In this document: positions 5,708 through 10,617 of the stretch, piece after piece
Layout: each line of letters starts with the position of its first letter
Numbering within the stretch: position 1 is the stretch's first letter
NCBI GenBank assembly: GCA_020350845.1
Contig: CP070725.1
Span: 26,532-37,148 of the forward strand
Source of the DNA: Candidatus Bipolaricaulota bacterium
Lineage (GTDB): Bacteria > Bipolaricaulota > Bipolaricaulia > UBA7950 > UBA9294
Length of the DNA: 10,617 bases
Direction of reading: 5' to 3'
Program-made: the position numbers and the translations under genes
Notes under the pieces: generated by a model
Databases searched by the model: none
The model's input: only the letters and a program-made list of their open reading frames with translations
Told to the model about the DNA's origin: nothing

Positions 5708-6606
5708 GCAGCTGGCGAGATCGGCTGCGCGGGGGCCTGGCGAAGTCGCGCTCGGGTCTCGTCGAAGGCGTCGCCGCGCTGATCCGCGGCGGTGCACGAG
5801 GGGAGGAGGAGACGCGCGAGGCACTCGAAGAGCTGCTGCTCGCGGCCGATGTGGGACCGGTGGCGGCGACGGAGATCGCCGCCCGGCTGGCGCGCGCGTC
5901 ACAGCGGTCCGACGCCGAGGAGGCCCTTCGCGACGAGCTCGTGACGCGGCTCGACGGCTGCGAACGGGCCCTCGATCTTCGCACCGACGGCGAGCCGACG
6001 ATCTTCCTGATGGCCGGTGTCAACGGCTCGGGGAAGACGACGACGATCGCTAAGCTCGCCGCCCACCTCCGTGCGGAGGAGGCCGACCTCTCGCTGACGT
6101 TCGCCGCCGCGGACACCTTCCGCGCCGCCGCCGCCGAGCAGCTCGCGGTTTGGGCCGATCGGCTCGACGCCGATCTCGTTCGCCAGCGCCCCGGGGCCGA
6201 TCCTGCGGCGGTCGTCTTCGATGCCATCGCCCACGCGCGGCGCGTCGGCGGTGCGCTGTTCGTGGACACCGCGGGGAGGCTGCAGACGCGAAGCGATCTC
6301 ATGGAGGAGCTGCGCAAGATCGAGCGTACGGTGCACAAGCGAGCGGGACGGGGATCAGATGAGCGCCTCCTGGTGCTCGATGCCACGACCGGTCAGAATG
6401 GGGTGCGTCAGGCGGAGCGCTTCCATGAGGCGATCGACCTCACGGGCATCGTGCTGACCAAGCTGGACGGGACATCCAAAGGGGGAGTCGTCCTCTCGAT
6501 ATGGGAGGCACTTCGGGTTCCCCTGGCGTGGATCGGCGTGGGAGAGGGCATGGACGACATGCACCCGTTCCGCGCGACGGAGTTTGTCGAGGCGCTGATC
6601 TCGTAG
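5704..6606 (+). CDS. ftsY: Signal recognition particle receptor FtsY
   Basis: GTPase that docks the SRP-ribosome complex at the membrane for cotranslational insertion. Seen: 300 residues from a GTG overlapping the argS stop as GTGA, with GGAGA at 5695-5699 as ribosome site. The helical N domain spans about 1-90. The G domain has the P-loop GVNGSGKTT (105-113), the SRP-GTPase insert motif DTFRAAAAEQL (137-147), DTAGRLQT (188-195), TTGQNGVRQAERF (228-240), TKLDGTSKGG (252-261) and the closing motif IGVGEGMDDMHPF (277-289). Known: E. coli FtsY carries a long acidic A domain of about 200 residues. It is absent here, as in many bacteria, so membrane binding would rest on the short basic N-terminal helix (SSWRDRLRGGLAKSR). 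The 4-nt overlap implies translational coupling with argS. Confidence 0.97.
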   Translation: MSSWRDRLRGGLAKSRSGLVEGVAALIRGGARGEEETREALEELLLAADVGPVAATEIAARLARASQRSDAEEALRDELVTRLDGCERALDLRTDGEPTIFLMAGVNGSGKTTTIAKLAAHLRAEEADLSLTFAAADTFRAAAAEQLAVWADRLDADLVRQRPGADPAAVVFDAIAHARRVGGALFVDTAGRLQTRSDLMEELRKIERTVHKRAGRGSDERLLVLDATTGQNGVRQAERFHEAIDLTGIVLTKLDGTSKGGVVLSIWEALRVPLAWIGVGEGMDDMHPFRATEFVEALIS

Positions 6607-6629
6607 CGATCGGCGCCCGAGAATCGGAC

Positions 6630-6659
6630 ATGAGCAAGACGAAGGGGCGATCGGCGTGA
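6630..6659 (+). other. Possible 9-codon ORF overlapping the ppdK start
   Basis: ATG at 6630 opens MSKTKGRSA and stops at a TGA (6657-6659) that overlaps the ppdK GTG as GTGA. No convincing ribosome site precedes it. It fills most of the 49-nt gap between ftsY and ppdK, and could be chance. Confidence 0.15.
6642..6647 (+). promoter_or_regulatory. Ribosome binding site of ppdK
   Basis: AAGGGG lies 8 nt before the GTG at 6656 and supports that start, from which the conserved KYVYSFG N-terminus reads. Confidence 0.6.
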
Positions 6660-9436
6660 AGTACGTGTATTCGTTCGGAGACAAGCGGTCTGAGGGCGAC
6701 GGGACGATGAAGGGGCTTCTCGGGGGCAAGGGGGCGAATCTCGCCGAGATGGCGAATCTTGGTCTCCCAGTACCACCGGGCTTCACGTGTACGACGGAGG
6801 CCTGCGATGCCTACTACCGGCTTGGCAGGAAGAGGCTCTTCGAGACGCTGCGCCCGCAGGTGGAGGCTGCACTCAGGCGGCTCGAGAAGGCGACCGGGAA
6901 GAGCTTCGGGAAGGGGCCGGATCCTCTACTGCTCTCGGTCCGCTCCGGCGCCGCCGTCTCCATGCCGGGGATGATGGACACGGTGCTCAACCTCGGCCTG
7001 ACGCCGACGACGATCAGGGCACTGATCGAGACGACGGGAAACGAGCGCTTCGTCCTCGACTCCTACCGCCGCTTCCTCCAGATGTTCGGCGATGTGGTGA
7101 TGGGCGTGGAGCACGGCGCCTTCGAGCGCGAGCTGGAGGCGGTGAAGAGGGCGCAGCGAGCGAAGCTCGACACGGAGCTCGACGCTGACGGATTGACGGA
7201 CGTCATCGAGCGCTACAAGCGGGTCGTCAAGAAGGCGACGGGCAAGCCGTTCCCGACGAATCCGATGGTGCAGCTGATAGACGGGATCGACGCCGTCTTC
7301 GGCTCGTGGAACAACCCCCGCGCGGTGCGCTACCGCGAGCTGAACGACATCCGTGGCCTCCTCGGCACGGCGGTCAATGTGCAGACGATGGTCTTCGGCA
7401 ATCGCGGGGCCGATTCGGCGACAGGCGTCGCCTTCACGCGCGATCCGTCGACCGGTGAGCACCGCTACTTCTACGGCGAGTACCTCGTGACTGCGCAGGG
7501 GGAGGATGTCGTCGCCGGGATTCGCACGCCGCAGCAGCTCACACTCAAGGGCTCGCGCGCGTGGGCGACGTCGCACGGGATTGCCGAGAAGGATCGCAAG
7601 GACCGCTACCCGTCGCTCGAAGAGGTCATGCCCAAGGCGTTCAAGGAGCTCGACACGATCCGCGTGAAGCTCGAGAAGCACTACAAGGACATGCAAGACC
7701 TCGAGTTCACGATCGAGAACGGGAAGCTGTTCATCCTCCAGACGCGCGGCGGGAAGCGCACCGCGAAGGCGGCGGTACGCATCGCCACCGACCTTGTCAA
7801 GGAGAAGCTGATCACCGAGAGGCAGGCGGTGCTGAGTATCGACCCCGCGTCGCTCGATCAACTCCTTCATCCCGTGTTCGTCAAGGCCTCGGAGGACGCG
7901 GCGGAGCAGATCGCCGTCGGGCTCCCCGCCTCACCGGGGGCGGCCACCGGGGAGGTCGTGTTCACCGCGGAGGACGCGGAGCGCTGGGCGGCCCAGGGGA
8001 AGCGCGTGATCCTCTGCAGGACGGAGACGAGCCCCGAGGACATCGGCGGGATGGCCGTCGCGTCGGGGATCCTCACCTCGCGCGGAGGGATGACGAGCCA
8101 CGCCGCGGTCGTCGCCCGCGGCATGGGCACCTGTTGCGTCGCCGGTGTCGGTGATGTCGAGATCAACTACAGGACGAAGCGCTTCACGTGCAACGGCGTC
8201 ACGATCAAGGAGGGCGACTGGATCTCGCTCAACGGCTCCAAGGGACTGGTCTACAAGGGCGAGATCGACACTGTGGAGCCGAGCCTGACCGGCCCGTTCG
8301 GGACGATCATGAAGCTCGCCGACAAGTACCGGAAGCTCGGCGTGCGCACCAATGCCGACACCCCGCACGATGCCGCCACCGCGGTCAAGTTCGGCGCCGA
8401 GGGGATCGGGCTTTGCCGTACGGAGCACATGTTCTTCGAGGGGAAGCGGATCGTCTCCTTCCGCCGGCTGATCCTCGTCGCCGAGACCGTGAAGGGTCTT
8501 CGTGAGGCGCACGGCGTCGACGACCTCGCCGCGCTGCAGAAGGCGTGCGCCGACGACGCCAAGGCCGTCGCCGCGATCAAGCAATACCGGCGGGCGCTGC
8601 GCGAGCTCCTTCCACTCCAGCGAAAGGACTTCGTCGGGATCTTCAAGGCGCTCAAGGGGAGGCCGTGCACGGTGCGGCTCCTCGACCCCCCGCTGCACGA
8701 GTTCCTTCCTCAAGACGCCGCGGGCCAGAAGGAGATGGCGGAGACCATGGGGGTCCGGCCGTCAGACATCAAGCGGCTCGTCGAGTCGCTGCACGAATTC
8801 AATCCGATGCTCGGGCATCGCGGCTGTCGCCTCGGCATGACCTACCCCGAGGTGACCGAGATGCAGACGCGGGCGATCTGCGAAGCCGCCGCCGCAGTCA
8901 AGCGGTCGAAGCCGGAGATCATGATCCCGCTCGTGGGCCACGTGAAGGAGCTGGCGAACCAGAAGGAGATCGTCGAGCGAACGATCGCGGCCGTCGAGAA
9001 GGCGCGGGGCGTCAAGCTGAAGGTCTTGATCGGGACGATGATCGAGGTTCCCCGTGCGGCGGTCACCGCCGGCGAGATCGCCGAGGAGGCCGAGTTCTTC
9101 AGCTTCGGCACGAACGACCTGACACAGATGGGCTGCGGATTCAGCCGCGACGACGCGGGGAAGTTCCTCAAGGACTACGTGTCGATGGGGATCTACGACA
9201 AGGATCCGTTCCAGGTGCTCGACCAGCCGGGCGTCGGGAAGCTCGTGCAGATGGCCTGCGAGGGTGGGCGCAGGACGCGCAAGGATCTCAAGATCGGGAT
9301 CTGCGGCGAGCACGGCGGTGAGCCGTCGTCCGTCGCCTTCTGCCACCGCGTCGGGCTGGACTACGTCAGCTGCAGCCCGTACCGCGTGCCGATCGCACGA
9401 CTGGCCGCGGCACAAGCGGCGATCCGCAAGCCGTAA
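6656..9436 (+). CDS. ppdK: Pyruvate, phosphate dikinase
   Basis: Interconverts pyruvate + ATP + Pi and phosphoenolpyruvate + AMP + PPi in the cytoplasm. In anaerobes it often runs toward pyruvate in PPi-based glycolysis. Seen: 926 residues. The nucleotide-binding part has GGKGANLAEM (23-32), SVRSGAAVSMPGMMDTVLNL (94-113) and the grasp-fold end FTIENGKLFILQTRGGKRTA (351-370). The swivelling phosphohistidine domain carries LTSRGGMTSHAAVVARGMG, with His482 as the carrier. The C-terminal PEP/pyruvate barrel has GIGLCRTEHMFF (583-594), LLDPPLHEFLP, GHRGCRLGMTYPEV, IGTMIEVPRA, FFSFGTNDLTQM (814-825) and ICGEHGGEP, with Cys883 as the acid/base. All key residues are present. Oddity: about 30 extra residues (roughly 608-640) sit before LLPLQRKDFVGIF compared with typical family members of about 870-900 residues. 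It is the last gene of the spoVS unit. Its stop is 8 nt before a large palindrome. Confidence 0.97.
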   Translation: MKYVYSFGDKRSEGDGTMKGLLGGKGANLAEMANLGLPVPPGFTCTTEACDAYYRLGRKRLFETLRPQVEAALRRLEKATGKSFGKGPDPLLLSVRSGAAVSMPGMMDTVLNLGLTPTTIRALIETTGNERFVLDSYRRFLQMFGDVVMGVEHGAFERELEAVKRAQRAKLDTELDADGLTDVIERYKRVVKKATGKPFPTNPMVQLIDGIDAVFGSWNNPRAVRYRELNDIRGLLGTAVNVQTMVFGNRGADSATGVAFTRDPSTGEHRYFYGEYLVTAQGEDVVAGIRTPQQLTLKGSRAWATSHGIAEKDRKDRYPSLEEVMPKAFKELDTIRVKLEKHYKDMQDLEFTIENGKLFILQTRGGKRTAKAAVRIATDLVKEKLITERQAVLSIDPASLDQLLHPVFVKASEDAAEQIAVGLPASPGAATGEVVFTAEDAERWAAQGKRVILCRTETSPEDIGGMAVASGILTSRGGMTSHAAVVARGMGTCCVAGVGDVEINYRTKRFTCNGVTIKEGDWISLNGSKGLVYKGEIDTVEPSLTGPFGTIMKLADKYRKLGVRTNADTPHDAATAVKFGAEGIGLCRTEHMFFEGKRIVSFRRLILVAETVKGLREAHGVDDLAALQKACADDAKAVAAIKQYRRALRELLPLQRKDFVGIFKALKGRPCTVRLLDPPLHEFLPQDAAGQKEMAETMGVRPSDIKRLVESLHEFNPMLGHRGCRLGMTYPEVTEMQTRAICEAAAAVKRSKPEIMIPLVGHVKELANQKEIVERTIAAVEKARGVKLKVLIGTMIEVPRAAVTAGEIAEEAEFFSFGTNDLTQMGCGFSRDDAGKFLKDYVSMGIYDKDPFQVLDQPGVGKLVQMACEGGRRTRKDLKIGICGEHGGEPSSVAFCHRVGLDYVSCSPYRVPIARLAAAQAAIRKP

Positions 9437-9444
9437 CTTCGTTT

Positions 9445-9525
9445 CGGGGACACAAACCCTAATTCCTTCTGGACCCGGTCTCGACGCGGTCCTGCGTCCA
9501 CGAGGAATTAAGGTTTGTGTCCCCG
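9445..9525. repeat. GGGGACACA palindromic element, copy 1
   Basis: Arms of 22 nt at 9445-9466 and 9504-9525 are complementary at 21 of 22 positions. If two flanking bases on each side are added, 23 of 24 pair. They start CGGGGACACAA and end TTCC at the 38-37 nt loop (9467-9503), which itself holds small complementary pieces (TGGAC/GTCCA). The element lies between the convergent ppdK stop (9436) and the stop of the membrane gene (9531). It could act as a two-way terminator-like hairpin although it has no T-tract. Its resemblance to copy 2 at 10021-10090 points to a dispersed REP/REPIN- or MITE-like family. Confidence 0.75.
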
Positions 9526-9530
9526 AATCC

Positions 9531-9932
9531 CTATCCCAGCACCAGCCCGTAGAGCAGTCCGAGAAGCAGCATCTCGGCCAGTCCGGTCACCAAGGTGTAG
9601 AGCAGCGCCTTGCACGGAACCTTGAACATCATCCACTGTGACGCCACCTGCATCGCCACCCGGGCGAACCAGATCAACCCTCCGTAGACCAACCCATGGA
9701 CCGCTCCCGAGGTCCCGGGCAGGCTTCCCTCGAGAAGCAGGAAGCCGCCCGCCAATGCGAAGCCGTAGATGAGGTCGATCGCCAGTCCGACGGGGACGTT
9801 GATCGACGTCCGGGCGATCGGGCTGAAGACCTCGTACAGCCGGCGCGCGAGCGGATTGGCGTGGATGACGCCGTCCACGAGGCCGAAGAGAACGCCGCTT
9901 CCGATACTCACGAGAACGTACCTCAGGACCAT
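9531..9932 (-). CDS. Small integral membrane protein, unknown function
   Basis: Family not recognised. Seen: 133 residues with about four hydrophobic segments: VLRYVLVSIGSGVLFGLVDG (2-21), INVPVGLAIDLIYGFALAGG (43-62), a weaker one around AVHGLVYGGLIWFARVAMQV (77-96) and LYTLVTGLAEMLLLGLLYGL (111-130). Conserved-looking polar spots lie beside them: DGVIHANPLARR after the first segment, and SQWMMFKVPCK before the last. The frame is open upstream to 10031, but the ATG at 9932 is preferred. It has AAGGTGA at 9937-9943 and begins directly at the first membrane segment, whereas the extension would enter the neighbouring palindrome. The gene stands alone on the minus strand between two GGGGACACA palindromes, convergent with ppdK and divergent from coaBC. 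It could be native or carried with the palindromes. No function is assigned. Confidence 0.8.
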   Translation of the reverse strand: MVLRYVLVSIGSGVLFGLVDGVIHANPLARRLYEVFSPIARTSINVPVGLAIDLIYGFALAGGFLLLEGSLPGTSGAVHGLVYGGLIWFARVAMQVASQWMMFKVPCKALLYTLVTGLAEMLLLGLLYGLVLG

Positions 9933-9967
9933 CGCATCACCTTCCGACGACGAGAGTCGAATGGTGC

Positions 9968-9973
9968 ATTCTA
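9968..9973 (-). promoter_or_regulatory. Candidate -10 box of the small membrane protein gene
   Basis: TAGAAT on the minus strand matches 5 of 6 consensus bases and would place the start of transcription near 9961, about 30 nt before the ATG at 9932. No recognisable -35 stands 16-18 nt upstream, so support is weak. Confidence 0.3.
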
Positions 9974-10020
9974 CAGGCGTTGCCTCAGTTTCGCGGATCA
10001 CGGCGGCGCTTCTCCGAATC

Positions 10021-10090
10021 CGGGGACACAATACTCATTTCCTGGACGACGATAGCAGATGGCTGACGGGAAATGAGTGCTGTGTCCCCG
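10021..10090. repeat. GGGGACACA palindromic element, copy 2
   Basis: Arms of 22 nt at 10021-10042 and 10069-10090 are complementary at 20 of 22 positions, one mismatch being a possible T-G wobble. The loop is 26 nt (10043-10068). The left arms of copies 1 and 2 agree at 17 of 22 positions, with the first 11 bases (CGGGGACACAA) and the last four (TTCC) identical. At three arm positions where the copies differ (13, 16 and 18), both partners changed together so pairing is kept. The element lies between the divergent membrane gene and coaBC, just upstream of the coaBC promoter. Confidence 0.75.
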
Positions 10091-10104
10091 AACCTCCGTG
10101 CTCC

Positions 10105-10133
10105 TTGGACTGTTCACTGTGCCGGTCTACAAT
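10105..10133 (+). promoter_or_regulatory. Candidate promoter of coaBC
   Basis: TACAAT (10128-10133, 5 of 6 consensus) is preceded at 17 nt by TTGGAC (10105-10110), of which only TTG fits. Transcription would start near 10140, about 20 nt before the GTG at 10161. The promoter begins 14 nt after palindrome copy 2. Confidence 0.5.
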
Positions 10134-10149
10134 CCCGCCCGGATGGACA

Positions 10150-10156
10150 GGGGAGG
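10150..10156 (+). promoter_or_regulatory. Ribosome binding site of coaBC
   Basis: GGGGAGG lies 4 nt before the GTG at 10161. It favours that start over an in-frame ATG at 10143, which would be nearly leaderless from the predicted promoter and adds only MDRGGS. Confidence 0.6.
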
Positions 10157-10160
10157 TTCT

Positions 10161-10617
10161 GTGGCCGATCGTACAGTCGTCTTGGGAGTCACCGGCTCGA
10201 TCGCCGCGTATAAGGCGGTCGACCTGGCGAGTAGGCTCACGCAGGCCGGGGTCGCCGTGCACACGGTGATGACCGAGAGCGCGACGAATCTCGTCGCGCC
10301 GGCATCCTTCCGCGCGATCACCGGGAGGCCGGTCTCGACCGAGATGTTCGAATTGACGAATCCGTTCGCGATCGAGCACGTCTCGCTTGCCGACGCGGCG
10401 GATCTGATGGTGGTCGCCCCCGCGACGGCGAATGTCATCGCCAAGATCGCCACGGGGATCGCCGACGATCTGTTGACCTGCACCGCGCTCGCGACGCGCG
10501 CTCCCCTCCTGATCGCCCCGGCGATGCATACCGCCCTGTGGGAGAACGCCGCGACGCAGGCCAACGTCGAGACGCTGCGCACACGAGGCGTTCTCTTCGT
10601 CGGTCCGGACGAGGGGC
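10161..10617 (+). CDS. coaBC: Phosphopantothenoylcysteine decarboxylase / phosphopantothenate-cysteine ligase, N-terminal part
   Basis: The N-terminal flavoprotein half (CoaC) decarboxylates phosphopantothenoylcysteine to phosphopantetheine in coenzyme A synthesis. Seen: 152 codons from a GTG to the right edge. They include VVLGVTGSIAAYKAVDLASR (FMN-binding start, about residues 6-25), the active-site histidine in IEHVSLADAADLMVVAPATA (about 73-92), NVIAKIATGIADDLLT and the substrate clamp LIAPAMHTALWENAATQANV. In that clamp the usual PxMN reads PAMH. I recall PAMH in coaBC of some actinobacteria, so it is probably a natural variant and not damage. Whether the CoaB ligase half follows cannot be seen; fusion is the common bacterial state. 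An in-frame ATG at 10143 is an alternative start. Confidence 0.93.
   Translation, partial: MADRTVVLGVTGSIAAYKAVDLASRLTQAGVAVHTVMTESATNLVAPASFRAITGRPVSTEMFELTNPFAIEHVSLADAADLMVVAPATANVIAKIATGIADDLLTCTALATRAPLLIAPAMHTALWENAATQANVETLRTRGVLFVGPDEG

Noticed and set aside
3803..5902. Long antisense frames opposite argS (3803-4843 and 4847-5902, minus strand)
   Set aside because: They are open only because of high GC and codon bias of argS. Their composition is that of shadow frames, with no recognisable domain and no ribosome site.
6606..6656. Direct repeat GCGATCGGCG at both ends of the ftsY-ppdK gap
   Set aside because: Ten bases made of GATCG words that are common throughout the window; most likely chance.
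6926..9415. Long antisense frames opposite ppdK
   Set aside because: Arginine-, leucine- and aspartate-rich shadows of a fully conserved gene.
10127..10582. Minus-strand frame opposite coaBC
   Set aside because: The plus strand encodes a clear CoaC domain. The opposite frame shows no homology I recognise.
10161..10617. PAMH in place of PxMN as a sign of a broken coaBC
   Set aside because: The rest of the motif and frame are intact, and I recall PAMH in other functional bacterial CoaBC proteins.

Overview
This is a high-GC bacterial chromosome segment. It is densely coded, many starts are GTG, and several genes have AGGAGG-type ribosome sites. No gene names a phylum. A SpoVS-family protein at the head of a housekeeping operon is compatible with several lineages, sporulating or not, including deep-branching or uncultivated ones. 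A closer placement would be a guess.

The left part (1-3415) is read on the minus strand. In transcription order it holds three genes. First comes a 594-residue membrane-anchored protein whose two halves look like degenerate Peptidase_MA/gluzincin domains without HExxH. Next is a secreted 238-residue protein built from about six helical repeats. Last is the start of a family 5 (peptide/nickel-type) solute-binding protein that runs off the left edge. A strong sigma70-like promoter with a perfect 12-bp palindrome in its spacer lies between the first and second genes, so the repeat protein and the solute-binding protein probably form a separately regulated transcript.

The middle (3416-9436) is read on the plus strand. 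A near-consensus promoter (3699-3727) precedes spoVS, argS, ftsY and ppdK. They are tightly packed: 32 nt, then a 4-nt overlap, then 49 nt. This looks like one operon joining a small regulator, arginyl-tRNA synthetase, the SRP receptor and pyruvate phosphate dikinase.

The right part (9437-10617) holds a small minus-strand membrane protein of unknown function between two imperfect palindromes. These share the outer sequence CGGGGACACAA and 22-nt arms, and look like copies of one dispersed REP/REPIN- or MITE-like element. Beyond them a promoter leads into the start of coaBC (coenzyme A biosynthesis), cut by the right edge.

No tRNA, rRNA, CRISPR array or transposase gene was seen. The points most worth a second look are the two GGGGACACA palindromes around the membrane gene, the operator-like palindrome in the 1560-1589 promoter, the duplicated HExxH-less domain, the repeat protein linked to a solute-binding protein, and short leader ORFs whose stops overlap the starts of three main genes.
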